From JANWXR01 sp033577755 (lineage in GTDB: Bacteria; Chloroflexota; Anaerolineae; Anaerolineales; UBA6663): a DNA stretch of 22,992 bases. The position numbers and the translations under genes are program-made. Shown one piece after another: positions 6,435 through 14,878 of the stretch (position 1 is its first letter; each line of letters opens with the position of its first letter). Location: the NCBI GenBank assembly GCA_033577755.1, contig JAVQXV010000035.1, forward strand, positions 1-22,992, given 5' to 3'. The notes under the pieces were generated by a model. That model was not told the DNA's origin. It did no database searches and worked only from the letters and a program-made list of their open reading frames with translations.

Positions 6435-7592
6435 TTGAAACTTCACGAATATCAATCGAAACAACTCTTTGCTCAGCGCGGCATCCCCATCCCCAGGGGC
6501 CGCGTGGCGACCACGGCGCAGGAGGCGCGTGACATCGCCATTGAGTTAGGAGGGCGTGTCGTCATCAAAAGTCAGGTGCTGGTGGGCGGGCGCGGCAAGG
6601 CCGGCGGCATCAAGCTGGCCAGGAATCCGCAGGAGGCCGAAGACCTGGCGGCGCAAATCCTCGCCATGACCATCAAGGGTCTGCCGGTGCGCAAGGTACT
6701 GGTGGACGAGGCTGCCGACATCAGGAAGGAAATCTATCTGGGCATCACCAACGACCGGGCGGCGCGTCGGCCCGTCGTCATCTGCTCGTCTGAGGGCGGC
6801 GTGGAGATCGAGGAGGTCGCCAAGGTCAACCCGGCGGCCATCGTCCGCGAGCACGTGGATCCCATCATGGGCCTGCGCGATTATCAGGTGCGCAACATCG
6901 CCCTCAACATCAACCTGCCGCGCGAGCACTGGAAGCTCTTCGGCCAGATCGCGCTCGGCCTGTACCGGACGTATGTGGATACCGATGCCACGCTGGCGGA
7001 GATCAACCCGCTGGTCATCACCGGTGCGAACACGCTGGTGGCACTCGACGGCAAGATCGTGCTCGACGACAACGCCCTCTTCCGTCATCCCGATCTGGCG
7101 GAGATGCGCGACCTAGACGAAGAGTCGCCGCAGGAGACCGAGGCGCGCAAATATGGCCTTTCCTACGTGAACCTGGGCGGCGAGATCGGCTGCCTGGTGA
7201 ACGGGGCAGGACTGGCGATGGGCACGATGGACATCGTCCAGCACTTCGGTGGCAAGCCGGCCAACTTTCTCGATATCGGCGGCGGCGCGGGTGCAGAGAA
7301 GGTCGCTGCTGCGCTCAAAATTATCATGGCCGAGCCGAACCTGAAGGCCATCCTGATCAACATCTTCGGCGGTATCACCCGCTGCGATGAGGTGGCGCGC
7401 GGCATCATCACCGCCATGCGCGAAGTCGGCGTCAAAGTGCCGATGGTGGTGCGGTTGGTGGGCACGAACGAAGAGGAGGGCCGGCGCATTTTGGCCGATG
7501 CCAACCTGATCACCGCTACTTCGCTGGCCGAGGCTGCGCAGAAGGCCGTAGCGGCAGCGAGAGGCCAGTCTTCAATCATCAGTCATGACTAA
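6435..7592 (+). CDS. sucC: Succinyl-CoA synthetase (ADP-forming) beta subunit
   Basis: The 385-residue product matches SucC along its length. The N-terminal ATP-grasp domain starts MKLHEYQSKQLF, with VLVGGRGKAGGIK for nucleotide binding. The C-terminal ligase domain has CLVNGAGLAMGTMD, FLDIGGGA and INIFGGITRCD. It pairs with SucD to interconvert succinyl-CoA plus ADP and phosphate with succinate, CoA and ATP in the TCA cycle. Translation starts at TTG 6435, preceded by a clear GGGAGG at 6425-6430 with a four-base gap; the family N-terminus begins exactly there. The family's usual VRLEGTN reads VRLVGTN here, a small departure. The last residues (SSIISHD) run into a gactaaagact-type repeat. sucD follows 29 bases downstream, in one operon. 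Confidence 0.97.
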   Translation: MKLHEYQSKQLFAQRGIPIPRGRVATTAQEARDIAIELGGRVVIKSQVLVGGRGKAGGIKLARNPQEAEDLAAQILAMTIKGLPVRKVLVDEAADIRKEIYLGITNDRAARRPVVICSSEGGVEIEEVAKVNPAAIVREHVDPIMGLRDYQVRNIALNINLPREHWKLFGQIALGLYRTYVDTDATLAEINPLVITGANTLVALDGKIVLDDNALFRHPDLAEMRDLDEESPQETEARKYGLSYVNLGGEIGCLVNGAGLAMGTMDIVQHFGGKPANFLDIGGGAGAEKVAAALKIIMAEPNLKAILINIFGGITRCDEVARGIITAMREVGVKVPMVVRLVGTNEEEGRRILADANLITATSLAEAAQKAVAAARGQSSIISHD

Positions 7593-7615
7593 AGACTAAA
7601 GATAAAGACTGAAAT
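7583..7615. repeat. Short actaaag direct repeats at the sucC/sucD junction
   Basis: The sequence around the sucC stop repeats gactaaagactaaag and then ataaagact, forming three near-copies of a seven-base unit. It is one of several A/G-rich repeats abutting stop codons in this window. Confidence 0.5.
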
Positions 7616-7621
7616 CGAAAC

Positions 7622-8482
7622 ATGAGCATCCTCGTCAACAAAGACACCCGTCTCCTCGTGCAGGGCATCACCGGACGCGAGGGGTTGTTTCATACGCAGC
7701 AGATGCTGGCCTACGGCACCAAGGTCGTCGCCGGGGTGACGCCCGGCAAGGGCGGCGAGTGGGTCGCGAACAAGGTGCCGGTGTTCGATACGGTTAAGGC
7801 TGCGGTCGAATCCACCGGCGCGAACTGTTCCATCATCTACGTGCCGGCCCGCTTCGCACCGGACGCGATGTACGAGGCCGCCGACGCCGGCATTCCTCTC
7901 ATCGTCTGCATCTCGGATTGGATCCCGGTGCAGGAGATGATGAAGGTGCGTCAGTATCTGGATTACAAGGGCGTGACGCTGGTCGGCCCGAACTGCCCCG
8001 GCCTGCTGACGCCGGGCGAGGCCAAGGTCGGCATCATCCCCGGCCACATCGCCCGGCCTGGCCACATCGGCATCGTCTCGCGCTCGGGCACGCTGACCTA
8101 CGAGGTCATCGCTGCACTCACGGCCAGTGGCCTGGGCCAGTCCACCTGCGTAGGCATCGGCGGCGACCCGGTGAAGGGCTTGAATTTCATTGATGTGCTG
8201 GCGCGCTTCGAGGCCGACCCGCAGACGGAGAAGGTGGTGCTGATCGGCGAGATCGGCGGCAACGACGAGGAGCGCGCCGCCGAGTTCATCGCCACCAAGA
8301 TGAGCAAGCCCGTCGTTGCCTTCATCGCTGGGCAGACCGCGCCGCCCGGCAAGCGCATGGGCCACGCCGGCGCTATCATCGAAGGTGGTACGGGAACCGC
8401 CGAGGAAAAGATTCGGGCGCTGACTGCCGCGCGCGTCAAGGTGGCGAAGCACCCAGAGGAGATTCCCGCTCTGCTCCAGTAG
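7622..8482 (+). CDS. sucD: Succinyl-CoA synthetase alpha subunit
   Basis: The 286-residue product is a full-length SucD. The N-terminal CoA-binding Rossmann domain contains VQGITGREGLFHTQQMLAYG. The central region has LVGPNCPGLLTPGEAKVGI and the SRSGTLTYE motif. The ligase domain has IGEIGGNDEE and the phosphohistidine motif GKRMGHAGAI with the catalytic His at residue 248. It forms the succinyl-CoA synthetase complex with the adjacent SucC. The ATG at 7622 sits directly at the conserved N-terminus. The TAG is followed within two bases by an aacggatt repeat. Confidence 0.97.
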   Translation: MSILVNKDTRLLVQGITGREGLFHTQQMLAYGTKVVAGVTPGKGGEWVANKVPVFDTVKAAVESTGANCSIIYVPARFAPDAMYEAADAGIPLIVCISDWIPVQEMMKVRQYLDYKGVTLVGPNCPGLLTPGEAKVGIIPGHIARPGHIGIVSRSGTLTYEVIAALTASGLGQSTCVGIGGDPVKGLNFIDVLARFEADPQTEKVVLIGEIGGNDEERAAEFIATKMSKPVVAFIAGQTAPPGKRMGHAGAIIEGGTGTAEEKIRALTAARVKVAKHPEEIPALLQ

Positions 8483-8878
8483 GGTCAACGGATTGAACGG
8501 ATTTCTCGGATTGAGTTTTTGGTATCTCTTCCCGGCTCTACTAAAGTCCCTTTGAACCGCGAAGATGCAAAGAACGCGAAGGAAAGAAAATGAGGGCGAG
8601 GTCTTCGCGCTCTTCGTCGCGCTCTGCGCGGCTTCGCGGTGAGATCATGGCTTTTGCAGTGGAGTCTTTCGTGAAAATTCGCGTCAATTCGTGTGCGCTC
8701 GTGAGTACATTGAAAAAACGCACCGCGAAGAGCGCAGGGTTCTTCCTTCTATCATCTCTCCACGTGCTCGGTGAACTCAGCGGTGAAATATCCTTTTTGC
8801 AGTGGACTCATTGGTGGCCAAAATTCATGTCTAAAACTCATCGCCAGGCGGCGCATCCTGTGACCAAGGTTGGAAGAG
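8483..8878. repeat. 396-bp gap holding AACGGATT and CGCGAAG dispersed repeats
   Basis: No credible gene; ORFs here are repeat artefacts. From 8484 to 8515 there are spaced cggatt copies related to the core of the array before sucC. From 8556 to 8640 is an imperfect nested inverted repeat: accgcgaag (8556-8564) with cttcgcggt (8632-8640), and cgcgaag (8575-8581) with cttcgcg (8603-8609). Another accgcgaag copy lies at 8722-8730. A ttttgcagtggactc-like segment occurs twice (about 8652 and 8795). These resemble dispersed intergenic repeats of GC-rich bacteria. The last 50 bases should carry the promoter of the GTPase operon, but I see no clear box. Confidence 0.65.
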
Positions 8879-9385
8879 ATGAAAGTTATTCAGAAGAAAG
8901 TGTGTTTGCTCGGAGATTTCGCCGTCGGCAAGACCAGCCTGGTGCGCCGCTTCGTCGAGGGTCGCTTTGATGCGAATTACCTCAGCACCATCGGTGTCAG
9001 AGTCTCGCGCAAGCCACTGGAGCGGCCTTACGGCAGACTCAATCTGATTGTGTGGGATTTGGCCGGCAGCGAAGACTACAACGCCGACTCATCCTACCTT
9101 CTAGGCGCAGCCGGCGCATTGGTGGTCTGTGACCTGACGCGACGCCACACGCTGGCGACGTTGGAGCGTTACACACAACAACTACGCGCAGCCAACCCGT
9201 CGGCGCGGACGGTCTACTGTGGCAATAAATGTGACCTGACCGCAGAGCGCGAAATTGCCGAGGGCGACCTGCACACACTGTGCACCGAATTCCTTGACGG
9301 ACCATATTTGCTGACCAGTGCACTGACCGGTGAGGGCGTGGATGACGCCTTCCTCCGGCTGGCAGAGTTGATCGAGGCCGAATGA
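8879..9385 (+). CDS. Ras/Rab-like small GTPase
   Basis: This 168-residue, single-domain protein has all five GTPase boxes. G1 is GDFAVGKT (residues 12-19), the switch I Thr is Thr37 in STIG, G3 is WDLAG (59-63), G4 is NKCD (116-119) and G5 is TSA (146-148). Size and motif spacing match eukaryote-like Ras/Rab GTPases of bacteria (MglA/Rup-like). The residue after DLAG, normally the catalytic Gln, is Ser64, so intrinsic GTP hydrolysis may be slow. There is no C-terminal prenylation Cys. I chose ATG 8879; a TTG ten bases upstream (8870) is an alternative adding three residues. Its stop overlaps the kinase start (ATGA), so it is coupled to a two-component system and probably acts as its input or output switch. 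Confidence 0.93.
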   Translation: MKVIQKKVCLLGDFAVGKTSLVRRFVEGRFDANYLSTIGVRVSRKPLERPYGRLNLIVWDLAGSEDYNADSSYLLGAAGALVVCDLTRRHTLATLERYTQQLRAANPSARTVYCGNKCDLTAEREIAEGDLHTLCTEFLDGPYLLTSALTGEGVDDAFLRLAELIEAE

Positions 9386-10554
9386 TGAGAGAAACCGACT
9401 CGCCGGACGCGCTCGCCCTCGACGCGCTCGCCGCCCGGACGTTTGCCTGCGTACACGCTCTGGCCTACGCCCGCCTTACGCCTGACCTGGTTATCGCCCA
9501 GGTTTCCCCTAACTTGCCCGAACTGCTGGACGTGGAAGCCGAAGCAATGGTAGGCCGCCGGCTGTCCGAAGTGGCCTGGGAATTCGTCGGCGCCGAGGCA
9601 GCGTTGGCTACCGTGATGCGTGGCGAGAACGATATCTTTCGTCTGCGACGCATCCAGCGTGAGCGGCCTGATGGCACTCTTCGGTATCTCAATTTCTCCG
9701 TCATGCCGCTGTACCAAGATGACGCTGCGCCCGGCCTGCTATTGCTTGTCGAGGACGTCACCGCAGCGACGCGGCTTGAACAGCAAGTAATGCAAGACCG
9801 CAACGAGCTGCGTTTGGCACAAGCCGCGCTGGCCCGCGCCAACGCCGAACTGGAGCGCCTCAACACCTTCAAGTCCTTTCTGTTGAGGATGGTCGCCCAT
9901 GACCTGCGCTCGCCGCTGAACGCGGTGCTGAGTTATACCGAGCTGAGCCTGGAGCAGCCGGCAGCACAGACCGATCCGGAGCTTCAGCGTTACCTGCAGC
10001 TGGTGAGTGCCATGGCCGGACGCATGGACCATCTGATTGACGACCTGCTCGACCTCGACCAGCTGGAAAGCGGCCGGCTCAAACTCCAGCTTCAGCCCTG
10101 TGACTTGCCTGCTGTGATACAGGCCGTAGCAGACGAATTTGCCGTGCTTCTGCGCCTCCGGCAGCTTTCGCTGGAGATGGACTGGCCGGGCGACCTCCCC
10201 GCCGTTCGCGCCGACCTGCCACGACTGGTACAGGTCTTCTACAATCTGTTCAGCAACGCCGTCAAGTACACGCCGGATGGCGGCACCATCCGCGTCGGCG
10301 GGCGGGCTGAGGCCGGTCGGGTACAGGTGTCCATCACTAACAGCGGTCGTGGGCTAAGTGAGGCTCAACTGGCAAACCTGTTCCGGCTGTACTATCGCGC
10401 CGAAGCAGCCTCCCAGGGCAAAATTGCGGGAACAGGGCTAGGACTGTATATTGTTAAGGCCCTGGTCGAGGCGCAAGGCGGCGTGGTGGCGGCCTCCAGT
10501 CGGCCCGGTGAGGGCGTGACCTTCACCGTGACTCTGCTGCTGAGTGAGACGTGA
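9382..10554 (+). CDS. Soluble PAS-domain sensor histidine kinase
   Basis: This 390-residue protein has no membrane segment. A PAS-like sensor domain covers about residues 30-130, followed by a coiled coil (131-165). The HisKA/DHp domain contains VAHDLRSPLNAVL with phospho-acceptor His173. The catalytic HATPase domain has the N-box NLFSNAVKYT (around Asn292), a G1 box written NSGRG (Asn in place of the first Asp, a tolerated variant) and the G2 box GTGLGLYIVK. It should autophosphorylate His173 and pass the phosphate to the regulator encoded next. The start overlaps the GTPase stop by ATGA, and its own stop overlaps the next start by GTGA. A cytoplasmic kinase coupled to a GTPase suggests the signal is intracellular. 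Confidence 0.95.
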   Translation: MMRETDSPDALALDALAARTFACVHALAYARLTPDLVIAQVSPNLPELLDVEAEAMVGRRLSEVAWEFVGAEAALATVMRGENDIFRLRRIQRERPDGTLRYLNFSVMPLYQDDAAPGLLLLVEDVTAATRLEQQVMQDRNELRLAQAALARANAELERLNTFKSFLLRMVAHDLRSPLNAVLSYTELSLEQPAAQTDPELQRYLQLVSAMAGRMDHLIDDLLDLDQLESGRLKLQLQPCDLPAVIQAVADEFAVLLRLRQLSLEMDWPGDLPAVRADLPRLVQVFYNLFSNAVKYTPDGGTIRVGGRAEAGRVQVSITNSGRGLSEAQLANLFRLYYRAEAASQGKIAGTGLGLYIVKALVEAQGGVVAASSRPGEGVTFTVTLLLSET

Positions 10555-11228
10555 AACCCAAAATCCTAGTCGTTGATGATGAATTCAGCATCCGTGATCT
10601 GCTGACCGGTTATCTGAGTAAAGCAGGTTACGAAGTCATCGCCGTGATGGACGGCGAGGCGGCGCTGGAAGCGGCGGCGCTCCACAAGCCGGCGCTGGTG
10701 GTGCTGGATTTGCTACTCCCCGGCGAACTGGATGGCTGGGAAGTATGCCGCGCGCTGCGTGCCCGTTCTAACGTCCCTATCCTGATGCTCACCTCGCTGG
10801 CACGAGACGACCAGCAGGTGGCCGGCCTGGAGCTGGGCGCGGATGATTACGTGACCAAACCTTTCAGCCCGCGCCAGGTGGTGGCTCGTGTCAAGGCGCT
10901 GTTGCGCCGGGCAGGTCACCCCGGCGTACCGCTCACTCGCGGCTCTATTCAGCTTGATCCGGTCTCCCATACTGTGCGCGTGAACGATCGGCCGGTCTCC
11001 CTCACCGAGCAGGAGTATGCCCTGCTCGAAGTGTTCATGCGCAACCCGGGCCGCGCCTTCACCCGCGCCGAACTGCTCGACCGCTGCTGGGAGCCGGGCT
11101 TCTATGGCGTAGACCGCGTCATTGACGTGCATCTAGCAAACTTGCGCCGTAAACTCGGCGCGGCAGGCCGGCAGATCGTGACCGTGCGTGGCGTGGGCTA
11201 TCGCTTCGAGCCGGAAGAGTCGAATTGA
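10551..11228 (+). CDS. OmpR/PhoB-family response regulator
   Basis: This 225-residue protein has an N-terminal receiver domain (acidic pair Asp9/Asp10, phospho-acceptor Asp53 in VLDLLLPG, Thr81, Lys103) and a C-terminal winged-helix DNA-binding domain (about 128-223) with RAFTRAELLDRCW, DRVIDVHLANLRRKLG and VRGVGYRF. It would bind DNA as a phosphorylated dimer and control transcription. The GTG start at 10551 overlaps the kinase stop (GTGA); there is no separate ribosome-binding site, so translation is probably coupled. Targets are unknown; the surface-protein cluster beginning about 120 bases downstream is an obvious candidate by position. Confidence 0.96.
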   Translation: MKPKILVVDDEFSIRDLLTGYLSKAGYEVIAVMDGEAALEAAALHKPALVVLDLLLPGELDGWEVCRALRARSNVPILMLTSLARDDQQVAGLELGADDYVTKPFSPRQVVARVKALLRRAGHPGVPLTRGSIQLDPVSHTVRVNDRPVSLTEQEYALLEVFMRNPGRAFTRAELLDRCWEPGFYGVDRVIDVHLANLRRKLGAAGRQIVTVRGVGYRFEPEESN

Positions 11229-11350
11229 AGCATCGGACCTAGGCAAGGCAGTTTTAGGCAGGGTGGCTTTATGATTTCCTAATGCTGTCGGGCTAGCATT
11301 TGCCGTATAGGTGCCGGACGCGCTTTGTTCCATGTTCCTCGAGGTCGTTC

Positions 11351-11725
11351 ATGCAAATTCTCCTGATCCTCGCTCTCGTCATCGCCATCCTTACCGTCAT
11401 CTTCGCCGTGCAGAACGCTATGCCGGTCACGGTCAGCTTTCTGTTCTGGCAATTTGCCGGTGCGCCGTTGGCGTTGGTGCTGCTGCTGGCCGTCGGGCTG
11501 GGCTTGCTTATCAGCCTGTTAATCTCCGTTCCGTCGCTGGTCGGCAACCGCTGGACGATCTCCCGCTTGAAAAAGCGTGTGACCGAGCTGGAGAAAAGTG
11601 TTCAAGAGCAGCAGGCGCGCCTGGCCACGCTGGAGGCGAATCTGGCGGAGGCGCGCACTCAGCTCGAAGCTGCGCAGAAGAAACCGGACGGCCCGAACAC
11701 ACCGGCTGCGCTGCCTTCCTCCTGA
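11351..11725 (+). CDS. LapA-like (DUF1049) small membrane protein
   Basis: This 124-residue protein has two transmembrane helices (about residues 2-20 and 36-61) joined by a short AVQNAMPVTVSFLFW loop, typical of the LapA/DUF1049 family. A coiled-coil cytoplasmic tail follows (about 70-112) and a Pro/Ala-rich end. GAGG at 11341-11344 supports ATG 11351. In E. coli LapA-type proteins work with LapB in envelope lipopolysaccharide regulation; in other phyla the role is unknown. The next ORF starts six bases after its stop, placing it first in the surface cluster. Upstream 11229-11350 is non-coding, with no promoter box I can defend. Confidence 0.85.
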   Translation: MQILLILALVIAILTVIFAVQNAMPVTVSFLFWQFAGAPLALVLLLAVGLGLLISLLISVPSLVGNRWTISRLKKRVTELEKSVQEQQARLATLEANLAEARTQLEAAQKKPDGPNTPAALPSS

Positions 11726-11731
11726 TTTCGT

Positions 11732-11986
11732 ATGCCGCGACGACCGGCCTCGTCCATTTTCACTCAGTCCGATCCGACCGCATCGCCGTGGGTGCGCGCC
11801 GCAGCCCTGGCCCGTGCTATGCGCGAGCCGCTCGCCGGCCTGCACGGCTATTTGCAGGGGTTAGAAGATGGCGTCTTTTCCCCGGAATCTGCTTACAGGC
11901 TCCTCCACAAGGAGCTGCTACGTTTGCAACACCTGGTTGAAGACTTAGAGGCATTGGCTCAGTCGCAAAGCGGTGCAGTTACTTGA
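11732..11986 (+). CDS. Orphan DHp (HisKA)-like helical protein lacking the phospho-His
   Basis: This 84-residue protein resembles just the dimerisation helices of a BaeS/HAMP-type histidine kinase. ARAMREPLAGLHGYLQGLED aligns with the SHELRTPLxxLxGYLExLxD part of a DHp helix 1. LLRLQHLVEDLEALAQSQSG aligns with the LxxLVxDLxxLAxxxxG end of helix 2. At the H-box, the His is replaced by Arg28 and there is no ATPase domain. The ORF lies six bases after the LapA-like stop and ends three bases before the protease start, so it is embedded in an operon and likely translated. It could dimerise with a kinase or regulator as a decoy or adaptor. It might also be a decayed kinase remnant, although its tight fit between genes argues for retention. 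The family assignment is by eye and moderate. Confidence 0.65.
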   Translation: MPRRPASSIFTQSDPTASPWVRAAALARAMREPLAGLHGYLQGLEDGVFSPESAYRLLHKELLRLQHLVEDLEALAQSQSGAVT

Positions 11987-11989
11987 GAG

Positions 11990-14842
11990 ATGTTGTTGAA
12001 GAAAACACTTCCTCGCCGGTTCCGAAGAGCCGGTCTTCACTTTTCCCTTCTGGCATTGTGGATAAGCGCTTCTGCGCTGCCGGTCACTGCTACCTCGCAA
12101 GTTCCCTCCGACGCTGCGCCGACCATCACCGTGTTGGCCGACGGCCTGAGCATAGTCTGGCGTGCGCCGCAGCCTGATTTCATTGAGGGCACGGAGGGCT
12201 GGACAGTTGCGATGCCCGGCTTCGAAACGCTGCGCGAGCCGGCTTTGCCGCGCCTACCTGTTGACGCAATTTTGATTGCGCTGCCGCCCGGTGCTGCGCC
12301 GGAGGTGTTTATCGAAGAATTAACCGAATCCACTACGGTGCTGCCCGGCCCACTGGCGCTCGCCCCGCGCCCCGGCGAGAACGGTGCGCTCGTGGCCGTG
12401 GCCGCTGCCGAGGCTTTGCCCTTCGAGCGTGAAGTGCTGGAGCTGACGCCGCTCGGCGTGATGCGCGGTGTGTCGCTGGCGCGGCTAACGTTCTACCCGG
12501 CACGCCCCACCGGCGCAGCCCTGACCGTCACCACGTTTGTGCGTGCTACGGTTCGCTTCAACACGCCTCTTGCTCCGTCCGTCGCCGCCTTTGATCCGCT
12601 GGTCGAGGTCGTCCGGGCCTCCGTTGCCAATCCGACCCAGGTGCAGGCCACGTTAGAGCCGGCACCTTCCGGCATAACACCGCTCTTTACGGCGCAGTCC
12701 GGCGCACCGCGCGCCTTCATCGAGGTGACGCAGGCGGGCATCACTGCCCTGACATACGAGGCGCTGAACGGGGCGGGCTTTCCCGTGGCGAGCGTCAACC
12801 CGGCCAACCTGCAACTCTCGCGCGCAGGTGTCCTCATCCCGATGGAGTGGGATGGCAACGGCGACACGGCCTTTGAGCCGGGTGAGCGCTTTTTGTTTTA
12901 CGCCGAGCCGCGCTTCAACCGCTACACGTCCGGCGATGTGTACGTGCTGGCCGACATCGGCGCACCCGGCCTGCGCATGGCGAGCCGCTCGGCTAACCCA
13001 TCCGGTTTGCCCGTCGGCAACGCTTGGGTCGAGCCGACCTTCGAGGAGAACCGGATTTACACGCCGGAGTGTTTTTGCCCCACCATCCCTGCCGGGCGCG
13101 ACGGCGAGCGCTGGGTCTGGGAGCGCGTCTTTCGCTTCACCTCCGGCACGCAGGTCATCTCGCAGACCTTTCAGACGAACTTCGCGCTGACCAACCTGAA
13201 CTCGACTCAACCGACCACGCTTACCGTCTGGCTGATCGGAAAGACCGATGTGCCGCCGTCGCCCGACCATCGCGTCAATATCGTCGTGAACGGCGTGACG
13301 CGGGCCACACCGGAGTGGAACGGCAAGCAGGCCATCACCGCGACCATACCGCTTGCCGCCGGCGCCTTACAAGCGAACAACACGCTGACCCTAAGCCTGC
13401 CCGGCATCAACGGCGTGACGGTGGAGGAGACTTGGCTGGATGCGTTTGCGGTGCGCTATGCGCTGGGCACGGCCTCGGTCGGGACGCACGTCACGTTCAC
13501 CGGCGAAGCCTTGGCCGGTGCCTACACGCTCAACTTCGACTCGATTGACCGCCTGCGAGCCTACGATGTTACCGTCCCCGATCAGCCCGTGGCGCTCTTC
13601 GACTTTTCCGTCACCGGTAACAGCGTCTCGTTGGGCGATGTGGGAGTGAGCGGACCGCGCCGCTACACGCTGGCAACGGAGAGCGGCCTGCGCTTGCCCG
13701 CCGGCGTGCGCGTCCCGCGGGCACTCGCGCCCATCACCGGCGCGGATTATCTCGTCATCACCCACCGCGACTTCCGCTCCGCGCTCGACCCGCTGCTGGC
13801 ACTGAGGCAGAGCCAGGGGCTGAGCGTCGCCGTCGAGGACGTAGCCGCGATCTACGACGCCTTCGACGGCCGGCCTACTGCCGAGGCCATCCGCGCCTAC
13901 CTCGCCAATGCCTATGCAACGTGGAACCCGCGCCCGACCTATGTGCTGCTCGTCGGCGATGGGACGTTCGACCCGCGCCGTTACCGGTCGGACTCGCTGC
14001 CGACCTACATCCCACCGTACCTGGCGGACGTGGATGCCTTCACCGACGAGACCGCTGCCGACAACCGCTACGTGGCCGTACACGGCAGCGACGCACTACC
14101 GGATATGGCACTGGGACGCCTGCCCGTCAACTCTCTGGCGGAGGCACAGGCCGTCATCAGCAAAATCGTGCAGGCCGAGACCAATCCCGCGCCGGGGTTG
14201 TGGAACTCGGTTGTGACCTTCCTCTCCGATAACGCCGACGAAGCCGGCAACTTCCCGGCCACCTCGCAGACGCTGGCGGCAGCCTACATCGCGTCCCCCT
14301 TCAGTGCGCAGCACATTCTGGTGACCAGTCCCATCACGCCAACGCATCAGGCAGTGCTCGGGCGCTGGAATGCCGGCATGGGCCTGATGATCTACAACGG
14401 GCATGCTTCGGTGCGACAGCTGGCAGCGGAGCGTGCCTTCCATGCCGACGACGTGGCCGGCCTGACCAATGTCGGCCGCCTGCCGGTGGTGCTGCACATG
14501 ACGTGCTTCACCGGCATGTACCATCTGCGCACCGGGGCAAGCCTAGATGAGCGCCTGGTGCGTCAATCTAACGCCGGAGCGGCGGCGGTCTGGGGCAGCA
14601 CCAGCCTGGGCGTGGCCACCGGTCACAACGAGCTGGCGCACGGCTTTTTGCAAGCTCTCTTTGTCCAACGGCAACCGGTGATTGGGAAGGCGACTCTGGC
14701 CGGAAAAACCCGTCTGCTTGAAAGCCAGAGCTTCGGCCAAGACCTGCTTGATACGTTCAACCTGCTCGGCGACCCGGCTTTTCGCTTCAACCTGACCGTC
14801 TCTCCCGGCTTTCCGTTGTACCTGCCGCTCATTCGACGCTGA
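11990..14842 (+). CDS. Secreted C25-family (gingipain-like) cysteine protease
   Basis: This 950-residue protein starts with a Sec signal peptide (basic MLLKKTLPRRFRR, then a hydrophobic core to about residue 35). A long beta-rich region precedes the peptidase C25 domain (about residues 580-930), which begins around ADYLVITHRDF and includes YVLLVGDGTFDPRRY. The catalytic pair is visible as His805 in IYNGHAS and Cys839 in LHMTCFTGMYH, at the spacing seen in gingipains. It should cleave extracellular or surface proteins; specificity cannot be predicted. It lacks the type IX secretion domain used in Bacteroidetes and ends in FPLYLPLIRR. ATG 11990 is three bases after the previous stop; only a poor GAGAG precedes it. 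A DUF11 protein and sortase follow. Confidence 0.92.
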   Translation: MLLKKTLPRRFRRAGLHFSLLALWISASALPVTATSQVPSDAAPTITVLADGLSIVWRAPQPDFIEGTEGWTVAMPGFETLREPALPRLPVDAILIALPPGAAPEVFIEELTESTTVLPGPLALAPRPGENGALVAVAAAEALPFEREVLELTPLGVMRGVSLARLTFYPARPTGAALTVTTFVRATVRFNTPLAPSVAAFDPLVEVVRASVANPTQVQATLEPAPSGITPLFTAQSGAPRAFIEVTQAGITALTYEALNGAGFPVASVNPANLQLSRAGVLIPMEWDGNGDTAFEPGERFLFYAEPRFNRYTSGDVYVLADIGAPGLRMASRSANPSGLPVGNAWVEPTFEENRIYTPECFCPTIPAGRDGERWVWERVFRFTSGTQVISQTFQTNFALTNLNSTQPTTLTVWLIGKTDVPPSPDHRVNIVVNGVTRATPEWNGKQAITATIPLAAGALQANNTLTLSLPGINGVTVEETWLDAFAVRYALGTASVGTHVTFTGEALAGAYTLNFDSIDRLRAYDVTVPDQPVALFDFSVTGNSVSLGDVGVSGPRRYTLATESGLRLPAGVRVPRALAPITGADYLVITHRDFRSALDPLLALRQSQGLSVAVEDVAAIYDAFDGRPTAEAIRAYLANAYATWNPRPTYVLLVGDGTFDPRRYRSDSLPTYIPPYLADVDAFTDETAADNRYVAVHGSDALPDMALGRLPVNSLAEAQAVISKIVQAETNPAPGLWNSVVTFLSDNADEAGNFPATSQTLAAAYIASPFSAQHILVTSPITPTHQAVLGRWNAGMGLMIYNGHASVRQLAAERAFHADDVAGLTNVGRLPVVLHMTCFTGMYHLRTGASLDERLVRQSNAGAAAVWGSTSLGVATGHNELAHGFLQALFVQRQPVIGKATLAGKTRLLESQSFGQDLLDTFNLLGDPAFRFNLTVSPGFPLYLPLIRR

Positions 14843-14878
14843 CCTTGAAACGCCTTGATTGAAGAGGAAACTTGCAAC

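Noticed and set aside
8590..8970. 126-residue + strand ORF in the gap after sucD
   Set aside because: It is made of the dispersed CGCGAAG repeat island and overlaps the GTPase start in another frame; composition is not protein-like.
10330..10350. Asn instead of Asp in the kinase G1 box (NSGRG)
   Set aside because: This is a known tolerated variant in many histidine kinases, not evidence of an inactive enzyme.
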